Shown here: positions 18,543 to 27,219 of the stretch, in pieces | Layout: each line of letters begins with the position of its first letter | How positions within the stretch are numbered: position 1 is the first letter of the stretch | Source: Zoogloea sp. | GTDB taxonomy: Bacteria; Pseudomonadota; Gammaproteobacteria; Burkholderiales; Rhodocyclaceae | NCBI GenBank assembly: GCA_023150095.1 | Contig: JAKLLO010000013.1 | Location: forward strand, 1-50,831 | Direction: 5' to 3' | DNA: 50,831 nt | Notes under the pieces: generated by a model | The model's input: the letters and a program-made list of their open reading frames with translations, nothing else | What the model was told of the DNA's origin: nothing | Databases searched by the model: none | Position numbers and translations under genes: made by a program

Positions 18543-19096
18543 GAGGCCCGCCACTTGATGGAGCAGCCGATGCTGGGCGTCTGTTCGGCCGGGCCGCGGC
18601 CGGTTTCGGCCACCTGACGCATCGCCTCGAACAGCTCGCGGCGGGCGTCGACCGGGGCTGGCTGTTTGCCGGAGGCGTCGAGGCGGCCGCGGTACTGCAG
18701 GCCCAGGCTGGCGTCGAAGCCGAAGAAATCCGGCGTGCACACCGCGCCGTAGGCCTTGGCAACGGCCTGGCTCTCGTCAAGCAGGTAAGGAAAGGGGAAC
18801 TGCATCTCGGTGGCGATGCGCTGCATGTTGTCCCAGGAGTCCTCGGGGTAGTCGGCCGGGTCGTTGGCCATGATCGCCACCGACCCGATGCCAAGGTCGG
18901 CCAGCTCGCGGCAGTCGCGCAGCAGGCGCGGCAGCACGGCCTTCACGTAGGGGCAATGGTTGCAGATGAACATCACCAGCAGCCCCTTGGGGCCGCGGCA
19001 ACTGGACAGGCTGTGGGACTTGCCGTCGACACCGGGCAGAACGAAGTCCGGGGCGGACCAGCCGAAATCGCACAGGGGCGTGGTAAGACTGACCAT
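18536..19096 (-). CDS. Thioredoxin-fold protein (AhpC/TSA-redoxin type)
   Basis: 186 aa, cytoplasmic (no signal). PDFVLPGVDGKSHSL opens the fold, and ICNHCPYVKAVLP gives a CxxC redox motif (CNHC). A later segment, YGAVCTPDFFGFD, carries the cis-Pro loop region with an additional Cys. This is the CNHCPY-type thioredoxin-like family, usually annotated as thioredoxin family protein with no defined partner. It overlaps the IMPase-family gene by 7 nt and diverges from rsmE (45 nt apart). Confidence 0.82.
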   Translation of the reverse strand: MVSLTTPLCDFGWSAPDFVLPGVDGKSHSLSSCRGPKGLLVMFICNHCPYVKAVLPRLLRDCRELADLGIGSVAIMANDPADYPEDSWDNMQRIATEMQFPFPYLLDESQAVAKAYGAVCTPDFFGFDASLGLQYRGRLDASGKQPAPVDARRELFEAMRQVAETGRGPAEQTPSIGCSIKWRASC

Positions 19097-19141
19097 GATC
19101 TTCGTGAGGTTTCAATCCCGTGGAGGCACGCGGATAATAAC

Positions 19142-19885
19142 ATGATGAACCCGCGCTTCTTTTGCCCCGACGGCCTCGTGCCAGATTCCGACATGCCGCT
19201 GCCGGCGGCCGTGGCCCATCACGCCGAGCGCGTCCTGCGCCTTGCGGTGGGCGACGCGGTGACCCTTTTCGATGGCCGGGGCGGCGAGTGTGCCGCCACC
19301 CTCGTCGCGCTGGGCAAGCAGCCGCTGGCGCGGCTCGGCCCGCGGCTCGATGCGGAGCGGGAATCGCCGCTGGCGATCACCCTGGTGCAGGCGCTGGCGA
19401 GCGCCGACAAGATGGACTGGGTGGTGCAGAAGGCCGTCGAGCTGGGCGTTGCGGCGATCCAGCCGGTGGCGGCCGAGCGTTCGGTGCTGAAGCTGTCTGG
19501 CGACCGGGCCGGCAAGCGCCTCGCCCACTGGCAGCAGATCGCCGTGTCGGCCTGCGAGCAGTCCGGCCGCAACCGGGTGCCCGAGGTGGCGGAGATCCTG
19601 CCGCTGGCGAAGTACCTGGCCCAGGATTTTGCCGGCACGCGGATGATCCTCGCGCCCGGCGCAGCAGGCGCACTGGCCCGCAAGCCGCGACCGACGGGGC
19701 CGGTGGCGATCCTGATCGGGCCGGAGGGCGGCTGGTCACCGGCCGAGCTGGTCCTGGCCGATCGCGCCGGCTGCGAGCCCCTGGCCCTCGGGCCGCGGGT
19801 GCTGCGCACCGAAACCGCGGGCCTGGCGGCCATCGCGGCCATGCAAACCCTGTGGGGCGATTTTCCGGGAGACCTTGATGTTTGA
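19142..19885 (+). CDS. rsmE: 16S rRNA (uracil1498-N3)-methyltransferase
   Basis: 247 aa from the ATG at 19142; a second ATG follows at once. The nearest Shine-Dalgarno (GGAGG 19122-19126) is 15 nt away, longer than usual, so the exact start is uncertain. SPOUT-fold SAM methyltransferase acting on the 30S subunit. Seen: N-terminal PUA-like part (HHAERVLRLAVGDAVTLFDG), DKMDWVVQKAVELGV, and knot motifs ILIGPEGGWSPAE and LGPRVLRTETAGLAA. Its stop overlaps the next gene by 8 nt. Confidence 0.94.
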   Translation: MMNPRFFCPDGLVPDSDMPLPAAVAHHAERVLRLAVGDAVTLFDGRGGECAATLVALGKQPLARLGPRLDAERESPLAITLVQALASADKMDWVVQKAVELGVAAIQPVAAERSVLKLSGDRAGKRLAHWQQIAVSACEQSGRNRVPEVAEILPLAKYLAQDFAGTRMILAPGAAGALARKPRPTGPVAILIGPEGGWSPAELVLADRAGCEPLALGPRVLRTETAGLAAIAAMQTLWGDFPGDLDV

Positions 19886-21365
19886 GTCAGCCGAGCTGGG
19901 CCACAAGCTGTCGAAGGAGGAGTACGCGGCCATCGAGCCGCAGCTGCGCACCGACCTGCTGAACACCCAGTTCGACCTCCTCGAACACCAGGATTTCGCC
20001 ACCGTGATCCTCATCAACGGGATCGACGGCGCCGGCCGGGGCGAGACGGTGAATCTCCTCAACGAGTGGATGGACCCGCGCCACATCGAGGTGCACGCCT
20101 TTGACCAGCCCACCGACGAGGAGCGCCAGCGCCCCCCGCTGTGGCGCTTCTGGCGGGCGCTGCCGGCCAAGGGCAAGATCGGCATCCTGTTCGGCAACTG
20201 GTATTCGGAGCCCATCAACGAGCGCAGCTTCAAGCGCATGAAGAAGGCGCACCTCGATCAGCGCCTGTCCGAGTTCAACCGCTTCGAGGCGATGCTCGCC
20301 GCCGAGGGCGTGGTGCTCATCAAGTTCTGGTTTCACCTGTCGCAGGCTGGGCAGAAGAAGCGCCTCAAGGCCCTGGAAGCCAACCCGGACACCCGCTGGC
20401 GGGTGCGCGAGGCCGACTGGGAGATCTACGAGCACTACGACCGCTACCGCGAGGTGGCCGAGCACGTGCTGCGCCGCACGAGCACCGGCATCGCGCCGTG
20501 GGTGATCGTCGATGGCAGCGACCCCCAATACCGGGCGGTGCACGTGGGCAAGACGCTCCTCGAGCGGCTGCAGCGGCGCATCGAGTTCGTCCGCAGGGGC
20601 TACCGCACGCGTCAGACCGCCGCGCCGCTCGTGGCCGCGCCGGACGAGCGCAACCTGCTCAACGCGCTGGTGCTCGACCAGCCGATGGACAAGAAGGACT
20701 ATGAGAGCCAGCTGGAGAAGCTCCAGGGCCGGCTGGCCCTGGCGGTGCGCAGCGAGGCCTTCGCGAAGCGCAGCCTGGTGCTGGTCTTCGAGGGCATGGA
20801 CGCCGCCGGCAAGGGCGGCGCGATCCGCCGTGTCACCGCCGCGCTGGACACCCGCCAGTATCACGTCATCCCGATCGCCGCGCCGTCCGACGAGGAGCGC
20901 GCCCAGCCCTACCTGTGGCGCTTCTGGCGGCGTCTGCCGCGCCAGGGCAAGGTGGCGATCTTCGACCGCTCCTGGTACGGCCGGGTGCTGGTGGAGCGGG
21001 TCGAGGGCTTCTGCTCCGAGGCCGACTGGATGCGCGCCTACGCCGAGATCAACGATTTCGAGGATCAGCTGGTGTCCGCGGGGGCGATCGTCGTGAAGTT
21101 CTGGCTGTCGGTGAGCGACGCGGAGCAGCTGCGGCGCTTCAAGGCACGGGAAGAGGAAGCCTTCAAGCGCTACAAGATCACCCCGGACGACTGGCGTAAC
21201 CGCGAGAAGTGGCCGCTCTACGAACCGGCCGTGTGCGACATGATCGACCGCACCAGCACCGAGAACGCCGCCTGGACCCTCGTTGAGGCCGATAACAAAT
21301 ATTATGCGCGGGTAAAGATTCTGCGTGTCCTGGTCGATAAACTTGAATCGGCCCTGAAACTCTGA
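19878..21365 (+). CDS. pap: Polyphosphate:AMP phosphotransferase (two-domain PPK2)
   Basis: 495 aa from the ATG at 19878 (GGGAG 6 nt before it; a TTG one codon upstream is less likely). It consists of two tandem PPK2 domains. The N-terminal one has a degenerate P-loop (NGIDGAGRGE, no GK). The C-terminal one has an intact-looking P-loop (FEGMDAAGKGGAIRR) and the lid region FDRSWYGRVLVERVEG. This layout matches class II PPK2 enzymes (PAP) that use polyphosphate to phosphorylate AMP to ADP. It overlaps rsmE by 8 nt and is probably co-transcribed with it. It suggests polyphosphate metabolism, fitting Rhodocyclales. Confidence 0.92.
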   Translation: MFESAELGHKLSKEEYAAIEPQLRTDLLNTQFDLLEHQDFATVILINGIDGAGRGETVNLLNEWMDPRHIEVHAFDQPTDEERQRPPLWRFWRALPAKGKIGILFGNWYSEPINERSFKRMKKAHLDQRLSEFNRFEAMLAAEGVVLIKFWFHLSQAGQKKRLKALEANPDTRWRVREADWEIYEHYDRYREVAEHVLRRTSTGIAPWVIVDGSDPQYRAVHVGKTLLERLQRRIEFVRRGYRTRQTAAPLVAAPDERNLLNALVLDQPMDKKDYESQLEKLQGRLALAVRSEAFAKRSLVLVFEGMDAAGKGGAIRRVTAALDTRQYHVIPIAAPSDEERAQPYLWRFWRRLPRQGKVAIFDRSWYGRVLVERVEGFCSEADWMRAYAEINDFEDQLVSAGAIVVKFWLSVSDAEQLRRFKAREEEAFKRYKITPDDWRNREKWPLYEPAVCDMIDRTSTENAAWTLVEADNKYYARVKILRVLVDKLESALKL

Positions 21366-21394
21366 CCTGGACAAACGCATCGCCCGATCACCCC

Positions 21395-22765
21395 ATGGCT
21401 GTGGAACATCCCGTGAATTCACCCGACAACTCGCCGGCGCTCGCGCCGAACATCGATCTCTCCCAGCGTTTCGTGGCCTGGGTGCGGGCGGCTGCGCCCT
21501 TCATCCATGCCTTCCGGGGCAAGACCTTCGTGCTGGGCTTTGGCGGTGAGGTGGCCGCCGGCCAGCTCGCCGAGAAGCTCGCTTACGACTGCAACCTGCT
21601 GGCGGCGCTCGGTGTGCGGCTGGTGCTGGTGCACGGCGCGCGTCCGCAGATCGAGGCCGAGCTGGTCCGTCGCGGGCTCACGTCGCGCTACCACAATGGC
21701 CTGCGCGTTACCGACGCCGCGGCGCTCGAATGCGTCAAGGCGGCGGTGGCGGTGACCCGCATCGAGGTCGAGGCGCTGCTCTCGCAAGGCCTGCCCAACA
21801 CCCCGATGGCCGGCAGCTACATGCGCGTGACCGGCGGCAACTTTGTCGTGGCCAAACCGGTGGGCGTGGTCGATGGCGTCGATTACGGCTTCACCGGCGC
21901 GGTGCGCAAGGTGATCGCCGAGGAAATCGCTGCCGACCTGGACCAGCAGAACGTGGTGCTGATGTCGTCGCTGGGCGTCTCGCCGGCCGGCGAGATCTTC
22001 AACCTCAGCATGGAGGCGGTCGCCGAGGCCGTCGCCATCGCCCTGAAGGCCGAGAAACTGATCTACCTGTGCGACGCGCCGGGGCTGCTCGACAAGACCG
22101 GCAGCCTGATCGAGGCGATCACCGCCGACGACGCCGAGGCCATGCTGAAGGCCGGCGAGGGGATGACCGAAGACCTGGACCTGTATCTGCCCTGCGCGAT
22201 CCGTGCGGTGCGAAAGGATGTCGGCCGCGCCCACCTGATCGATCGGGACAAGGACGGCGGCCTGCTGCTCGAATTCTTCACTCCGCTGGGCGTGGGCACC
22301 GTGCTCACCCGCGATCCGTTGTTCCGCCTGCGTGAAGCGACCATCGAGGACGTGGGCGCGCTGGGCGCGGTGATCGCCCCGATGGAGGCCGACGGCACCC
22401 TGGTGCGGCGCAGCCGCGAGCGCCTGGAGGCCGAGATCGAGCGCTTCACCGTCGTCGAATACGACGGCGTGCTGGTGGGCTGCGCGGCGCTGTATCCCTT
22501 CATCGACGAGCGCGCGGCCGAGATGGCCTGCGTCGCCGTGGTGCCGGAGCACCGCCGGGCCGGGCTGGGCGAGATGCTGCTCAAGCGCATGGAATCCCGG
22601 GCGCGGGCCATTGGCGTCGAGCGGCTGTTCGTGCTCACCACCCGCACCTCCGACTGGTTCCGGGAGCGGGGTTTCCGCCAGGCGCCGCCCGAAGAGCTGC
22701 CGCGGCAGAAGCGCGAGATGTACGACGTGAGCCGTCGTTCCAAGGTTTTCATGAAAACGCTGTGA
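21395..22765 (+). CDS. argA: Amino-acid N-acetyltransferase (N-acetylglutamate synthase)
   Basis: 456 aa. First step of arginine synthesis: acetyl-CoA + glutamate to N-acetylglutamate. Residues ~20-290 form an amino-acid-kinase-like domain (FVLGFGGEVAAG, LVLVHGARPQIEAEL, GFTGAVRKV), which binds arginine as feedback inhibitor in the family. Residues ~300-445 are a GNAT acetyltransferase domain with VAVVPEHRRAGLGEMLL as the acetyl-CoA loop. No good Shine-Dalgarno precedes the ATG; a GTG at 21413 is an alternative. It lies 29 nt after pap. Confidence 0.95.
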   Translation: MAVEHPVNSPDNSPALAPNIDLSQRFVAWVRAAAPFIHAFRGKTFVLGFGGEVAAGQLAEKLAYDCNLLAALGVRLVLVHGARPQIEAELVRRGLTSRYHNGLRVTDAAALECVKAAVAVTRIEVEALLSQGLPNTPMAGSYMRVTGGNFVVAKPVGVVDGVDYGFTGAVRKVIAEEIAADLDQQNVVLMSSLGVSPAGEIFNLSMEAVAEAVAIALKAEKLIYLCDAPGLLDKTGSLIEAITADDAEAMLKAGEGMTEDLDLYLPCAIRAVRKDVGRAHLIDRDKDGGLLLEFFTPLGVGTVLTRDPLFRLREATIEDVGALGAVIAPMEADGTLVRRSRERLEAEIERFTVVEYDGVLVGCAALYPFIDERAAEMACVAVVPEHRRAGLGEMLLKRMESRARAIGVERLFVLTTRTSDWFRERGFRQAPPEELPRQKREMYDVSRRSKVFMKTL

Positions 22766-22790
22766 GCGGCGCTGCCGCGAAAGTGACTGT

Positions 22791-24443
22791 GTGAGTTTCC
22801 GACTCCTTAGACCGGTTTCATCCTCCCGTGTCCGTCCGCTGGCTGGCGTCGGGCTGGCGCTCCTGCTGCCCGCCGCGCCCGTGTGGGCGGCACTGCCCGA
22901 GGCCTTCGCCTCGCCGGTCGTCACGATCTGCAGCGGCCTTGCCGCCATGCTCGGGATGGGCGGCGGGATCTACCTGCTGCTCCTGCGCCGCCGGCTTGCC
23001 GAATGCGAGGCCGCGCTTGCGGCGCAGCGCGCCGTGTCGGTGTCCTTGCCCATGCCTGCAAGCCAGCCTGCGCCGCTGCCGGCTGAAGGCATCGGCCAGC
23101 ATTTTCAGCTGGCGGTGGCAGACGGCCTGACTCTCGAAGCCTGGGTCGACCGCGATGGACGCTTCTTCTGGGTGAGTCAGGTGATCGAGCGCTACACCGG
23201 GCGCAGCGCTGCCGAAGTGCTGGCCGGTGATTTCGTCGATCTGGTCGTGTATGAGCGCGACCGGGGCTATTGCCGTGATCAGATCCGCCGGGCGCTGGCC
23301 GACGAGCAGATCAGCGAGCTTGAGCTGCGGCTCATTGGCGGCAGCAGTGGCGTGCAGTGGATCAGTTGTCACTGGCAGCCAATCCGCGACGGCGAGGGCC
23401 TGCTGCTGGGGTTGCGGGTCACGATGAGCGACATCCAGGCGCGCAAGGAGGCGGAATTCAAGCTCCTCGAAACCGTCGCGGCGCTGCGCCGGGCCCAGGC
23501 GCTTTCCGAACACTATCTGCGGCGCAGCAACGAGGAGCGGTCGCGCCTGTCGGCCCTGCTCGACGTGGTGCGGATGGGCATCCTGTTCATGGATACCGAC
23601 CGGCGGGTGGTCTATTGCAACCGCGCCCTCTACGAAATCTGGCGGATGAACGATGGCGAGGGCTTCGTCGGGGTGCGCGACGTGGTGCTGCAGCAGCATG
23701 TGCTGCAGTTCGTGGCCGATCCAGCGGCGTACATGGAGCACGTCAATCACGTGCTGAGCCAGCGTACGCCGAGCGAGCCTTACGAGATCCTGTTCCAGGA
23801 CGGGCGCGTCGTCACCGATTTTTCGCGCGTGGTGCCAGGGCCCGACGGCGGGCGTTCCCTCGGCCGGATCTGGGTGTTCGAGGATGTCACCGAACAGCGC
23901 CGCGTGGCCCGTCAGCTGCTGCACATGGCCGAGCGTGACCCTCTCACCAATCTCTACAACCGCCGGCGCTTCCACGAGGAGCTGGCGCGGATGCTGGCCG
24001 ACGGTAGCCGCCACCGGGAGTGCGTGGGGCTGCTGGCGATCGACCTGGACGGCTTCAAGCCGGTGAACGACCGCTTCGGCCACCAGGCGGGCGACGAAGT
24101 GCTGGTGGATCTGGCGAGCGAGCTGGGGGCCGTGGTCCGGCGCAACGAGATGTTCTTCCGGCTCGGCGGCGACGAATTTGCGATCCTCGTGCCGTCGGCT
24201 TCGGCCAGCGAGATCTCGGAGCTGGCCCGGCGCCTGTGCGCGTGCATCGCCGGCCTGAGTTTCTGTTTCGACAACCAGCCGGCCGGCGTCACCGCCAGCA
24301 TCGGTATCGCCCTCAGCACCCGCAACGGCGACAACCCCGAGAGCCTGATCGGCGCGGCAGACCGGGCGATGTACCTGGCCAAGGCGTTGGGCGGCAACTG
24401 CTGGGAATTCGCCCGGGAGGGCCTGGGTGAAACGGTGCAATGA
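22791..24443 (+). CDS. PAS-PAS-GGDEF diguanylate cyclase
   Basis: ~550 aa from a GTG at 22791; the start is uncertain as no ribosome site stands out. A hydrophobic segment (~17-35) and a TM helix (~43-65, MLGMGGGIYLLLL) anchor it. PAS 1 spans ~110-222 (VDRDGRFFWVSQVIERYTG), PAS 2 ~250-372 (LDVVRMGILFMDTDRRVVYCN), then GGDEF ~380-545 with FRLGGDEFAIL (GGDEF at ~459-463). The residues at the I-site position are RRNE, not RxxD, so product inhibition may be weak or absent. Predicted to make c-di-GMP in response to a PAS-sensed cue. It lies 25 nt after argA on the same strand, though a functional link is not implied. Confidence 0.88.
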   Translation: MSFRLLRPVSSSRVRPLAGVGLALLLPAAPVWAALPEAFASPVVTICSGLAAMLGMGGGIYLLLLRRRLAECEAALAAQRAVSVSLPMPASQPAPLPAEGIGQHFQLAVADGLTLEAWVDRDGRFFWVSQVIERYTGRSAAEVLAGDFVDLVVYERDRGYCRDQIRRALADEQISELELRLIGGSSGVQWISCHWQPIRDGEGLLLGLRVTMSDIQARKEAEFKLLETVAALRRAQALSEHYLRRSNEERSRLSALLDVVRMGILFMDTDRRVVYCNRALYEIWRMNDGEGFVGVRDVVLQQHVLQFVADPAAYMEHVNHVLSQRTPSEPYEILFQDGRVVTDFSRVVPGPDGGRSLGRIWVFEDVTEQRRVARQLLHMAERDPLTNLYNRRRFHEELARMLADGSRHRECVGLLAIDLDGFKPVNDRFGHQAGDEVLVDLASELGAVVRRNEMFFRLGGDEFAILVPSASASEISELARRLCACIAGLSFCFDNQPAGVTASIGIALSTRNGDNPESLIGAADRAMYLAKALGGNCWEFAREGLGETVQ

Positions 24444-24475
24444 CGCGGCTCAATCACCCGGGCCGGTGCTGACCC

Positions 24476-24481
24476 TATAAT
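24476..24481 (+). promoter_or_regulatory. Possible promoter -10 for yggX
   Basis: A perfect TATAAT lies in the 250-nt gap between the GGDEF gene and yggX. No good -35 is found 16-18 nt upstream. The rest of the gap holds only GC-rich sequence and a second weak GGATAAT at ~24629. Confidence 0.35.
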
Positions 24482-24693
24482 CCGGAAAACGGCAGCTGGC
24501 CGCGTCCCGCAACTGCGCGCGGTGCCGGGGTGCTTGCGAACTCACATCTGCTGGTGCGCCGGGGCTGGTGGCTTCGCGCCAGACATCGCCAGAACGCAGC
24601 TTCGGACGCGTGTGGCTGCTGTTTCAAGGATAATCACGGCACCTGCCGGCGACGGTGCAACCGCGCCGGCATCCCCAACTCATGAGGTGAAAC

Positions 24694-24966
24694 ATGGCAC
24701 GGATGGTCAATTGTGTGAAGCTCGGCCGCGAGGCTGAAGGTCTGGATGTTCCGCCGCTTCCCGGCGAACTTGGCAAGCGCGTCTTCGAGAACGTCTCGAA
24801 GGAAGGCTGGCAGCAGTGGGTGCGGCATCAGACGATGCTGATCAACGAAAACCGTCTCAACCTGATGGATGCCCGGGCCCGCAAGTATCTGGCCGAGCAG
24901 ATGGAGCGCTACTTCTTCGGTGGCGGTGCCGACCAGGTGAGCGGCTACGTTCCGCCTCAGCAGTAA
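24694..24966 (+). CDS. yggX: Fe(II)-trafficking / oxidative damage protection protein
   Basis: 90 aa, standard length. Nearly full-length match to the YggX family: [18 protein letters not shown] with the conserved Cys7, [36 protein letters not shown], and MERYFFGG near the end. Thought to protect iron-sulfur clusters and help iron handling in the cytosol. GAGG lies ~7 nt before the ATG. Followed by a clear terminator. Confidence 0.95.
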   Translation: MARMVNCVKLGREAEGLDVPPLPGELGKRVFENVSKEGWQQWVRHQTMLINENRLNLMDARARKYLAEQMERYFFGGGADQVSGYVPPQQ

Positions 24967-25010
24967 GCTCGGTTCGACGGCCGGCAGCGATGCCGGCTGA
25001 TGCGCCCAGG

Positions 25011-25037
25011 CGGCCCCGTTTCGGGGCCGTTGTCATT
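25011..25037 (+). terminator. Terminator after yggX
   Basis: 7-bp stem CGGCCCC / GGGGCCG around GTTTC, then TTGTCATTT. It overlaps the 3' end of the convergent FlhB-like gene. Confidence 0.75.
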
Positions 25038-25335
25038 TGGGCGGCGGCTTGGCGCCGGTCTGGTTGTTCTCGATGGCGTACAGCCAGGCCAGCAGCTCGG
25101 CCACCGCCACGTAGAGTTCGGGCGGTATCCGGGCGTCCAGGTCCACCTGCATGAGCAGGGCGACCAGTTCGGGGGATTCGTGGACGTAAACCCCGGCGTC
25201 CTTGGCCCGGTTGATGATCTCTGCGGCGATCAGGCCACGACCCTTGGCGACCACGGTCGGCGCCGACTGCCCGGCGGTGTAGGCGAGGGCGACGGCCTCG
25301 GCGCGCTGCTCGCCGGGGTGCTCGGGGCGGTTCAC
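25033..25335 (-). CDS. FlhB C-terminal-domain-like protein
   Basis: 100 aa starting with GTG at 25335, whose GTGA overlaps the stop of the FliK-like gene by 4 nt. It matches the cytoplasmic domain of FlhB/YscU export-gate proteins (AVALAYTAGQSAPTVVAKG, NRAKDAGVYVHESPELVAL, IPPELYVAVAELLAWLY) but has no membrane helices. The NPTH autocleavage site of true FlhB is absent; the equivalent strand starts after it. Such stand-alone FlhB-like proteins often sit beside fliK-like genes and may take part in export specificity switching (inference). Last gene of the flagellar block. Confidence 0.85.
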   Translation of the reverse strand: MNRPEHPGEQRAEAVALAYTAGQSAPTVVAKGRGLIAAEIINRAKDAGVYVHESPELVALLMQVDLDARIPPELYVAVAELLAWLYAIENNQTGAKPPPK

Positions 25336-26387
25336 GGGGTGCTCCTGCGCTCGGCGACGAGGCCGGTGAGGGGCACGTTGGCGGCGGCGAGGGCGTCGGC
25401 GAGCTGCTGCTGGCTGGCGTCGAGCGCGTTGCGGGTGGTGTCGCTGTCGGCGATCAGGCGCACCGCAACGCCGGCCGGGGTGAGGTGGAGGCGGGCCTCG
25501 ACGCCGCCCAGGCCTGGCATGGTGAGGCGCAGGGTGGTGTTCCAGTAGGGCTCGGCGCCTTCCTCGGCGGCGGTGCGGTCGTGCTCCGGGTCTTCGATCT
25601 CCCATTCCATCATCTGCCCTGGCCACACCTGGCCCTGCCAGACCATGTGCTGGGTGGCGATGGCGTCGAGCTGCTGATGAACCAGCGGCAGCAGGCGTTC
25701 GGGGATGGGCGGCGGGCTTTCGGCGGCGGGGCGCGGGGTGGTGGCGGTGGTGCTCTCGCTCGTTGCGGTGCCAGCCGGCGTGGTCTGGGTGGCGCCTAGG
25801 CGGCCCTGGGGCTCCTGCTGCAGGCTGGCGGTGTCGATCTGCCCGGAGAGCCAGCGGGCCTGGTGGGATTCGTAGAACAGCCCGCTCTGGCCGACCGCGG
25901 TGCCGAGCCTGGCCGCCAGCTGGGCGGCGCCGGCGCCCGGCGAGGGCGGGGAGGCGAGCAGGGGTTCGCCGCCGGCCAGGCTGGCGGTTTCGGCGGCGGG
26001 CTGGCCGGTGAGGAGAAAGCTGATCAGCTTGCCGGCCTGGCTGAGGGCGGGGCGGGTGGCTGCAGCGGCATCGCCGGGTGTCGGCTGGGCGAGGGTGGCG
26101 AAGACGGCCCGGGGCGTGACGTGGCTGACGACCAGCTCGAGGGTGTCGCCGGCCTTGACGGACTGGGGCAGGGCCAGGGTGACTTCGCGCCCGTCGACGC
26201 GGGCGAGGAAGGTGTTGTCGGCGCTGGTGGCCTGGAGGTTGGCGACAATGCGCTGGCCGGGGGTGAAGTCCGGCAGGTGGTTCGAGATGCCCTTGACGCG
26301 GGACAGGGGCGCGACGGTGGGCTCACCCTGAAAGAAACTGGCCTCGGTGAGCATCCGGAGGCGGGCAGCGAGATCGCCGGGAATCAT
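25332..26387 (-). CDS. fliK: FliK-like flagellar hook-length control protein
   Basis: 351 aa. Pro/Ala/Thr/Ser-rich middle (GTATSESTTATTPRPAAES), as expected for a molecular-ruler segment. The C-terminal ~120 residues (WQGQVWPGQMMEWEIEDPE ... LRLTMPGLGGVEARLHLTP) resemble the FliK C-terminal substrate-switch domain. The N-terminus (~20-95) is a beta-rich domain (FTPGQRIVANLQATSADNTF). It may be the second, fliD-linked FliK-like protein seen in some betaproteobacteria rather than the only hook-length regulator. Coupled by GTGA to the FlhB-like gene. Confidence 0.75.
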   Translation of the reverse strand: MIPGDLAARLRMLTEASFFQGEPTVAPLSRVKGISNHLPDFTPGQRIVANLQATSADNTFLARVDGREVTLALPQSVKAGDTLELVVSHVTPRAVFATLAQPTPGDAAAATRPALSQAGKLISFLLTGQPAAETASLAGGEPLLASPPSPGAGAAQLAARLGTAVGQSGLFYESHQARWLSGQIDTASLQQEPQGRLGATQTTPAGTATSESTTATTPRPAAESPPPIPERLLPLVHQQLDAIATQHMVWQGQVWPGQMMEWEIEDPEHDRTAAEEGAEPYWNTTLRLTMPGLGGVEARLHLTPAGVAVRLIADSDTTRNALDASQQQLADALAAANVPLTGLVAERRSTP

Positions 26388-26418
26388 GACGTGGCCTCGT
26401 CAGCCCGCCCGCGTCGGG

Positions 26419-26766
26419 TCAGGCGTCGCCGTCGCTGTCGCCGTAGGCGCTGCGCAGGTTGCGTTCGCGCACGCCGCCGGAGAGCATCTGGCGGACGCTG
26501 TCCATCCATGGCTCGGTGTGGACGCGGACTTCCTTGTCGTCGTCGAGGATGCGCCGGATCAGGGCGATCTTGCGGGCGCGCTCGTCTTCGGACATGCGTC
26601 GGGGGCGGCTCGGAAAGGCCAGGGCCTCTTCGACGCCAATCCGGTCGCGCAGCGAGGCGACCTGTCTTTCAAGGCGCGTCAGGCGATCCCAGTCATTGGC
26701 GCGGGCGGCATCCACCATCTCGGTGGAGTAGTTGCTCATCTGTTCCAGGAGGGCGAGGGAACTCAT
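26419..26766 (-). CDS. fliT: FliT-like flagellar export chaperone
   Basis: 115 aa, helical. LALLEQMSNYSTEMVDAARANDW at the start and the position directly after fliS fit FliT, the chaperone of the cap protein FliD. Sequence conservation in this family is low, so context carries much of the call. 18 nt separate it from fliS. Confidence 0.75.
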   Translation of the reverse strand: MSSLALLEQMSNYSTEMVDAARANDWDRLTRLERQVASLRDRIGVEEALAFPSRPRRMSEDERARKIALIRRILDDDKEVRVHTEPWMDSVRQMLSGGVRERNLRSAYGDSDGDA

Positions 26767-26784
26767 GAAAATGTCTCCGGCAAT

Positions 26785-27198
26785 CTAACGGCCTGCCTGG
26801 TCGGAATTGCCAATGGCGGCCCAGGCTTCTTTCAGTTCGGTGAGCAGTTGAGTGACTTCATCCATCGCGGGCCGGCTGTTGTGCAGGTTAGCGTAGAGGA
26901 GTCGCTGTGTCATGTAGTCGTACAGGGCGCCCAGGCGCTGGGCGAGATCGCCGCCAGCCTCGTAGTCGAGGCTGACCTTGAGCCCGTTGAGGATGATCTC
27001 GATGGCCTTCGAGATGGCGGTTCCCTTGCCGGGGACATCCTTGTTCTCGAGGGCGATGGCGGCTGTCCCGATCTGCAGGATGGCGCCGTCAAAAAGCATG
27101 AGGATCAACTTGTGGGGGTCGGCGGTGGAGACGCCGGTTTCGACGCCGACCGCGCTGTAGGCGGCGGCGCCGCGACGGGCCGCGAGTCCAAAAGACAT
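26785..27198 (-). CDS. fliS: FliS flagellin export chaperone
   Basis: 137 aa, the usual size. Seen: AYSAVGVETGVSTADPHKLI, LMLFDGAILQIGTAAIALE, and the later LGALYDYMTQRLLYANLHN, all typical of FliS, which binds the C-terminus of flagellin and keeps it from polymerising in the cytosol. Lies 21 nt after fliD. Confidence 0.93.
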   Translation of the reverse strand: MSFGLAARRGAAAYSAVGVETGVSTADPHKLILMLFDGAILQIGTAAIALENKDVPGKGTAISKAIEIILNGLKVSLDYEAGGDLAQRLGALYDYMTQRLLYANLHNSRPAMDEVTQLLTELKEAWAAIGNSDQAGR

Positions 27199-27219
27199 TT
27201 AGGTCTTCTCCGGTCGGGG

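Noticed and set aside
24444..24693. A small RNA or riboswitch before yggX
   Set aside because: GC-rich with some possible hairpins, but no recognisable conserved structure; only a tentative -10 can be noted.
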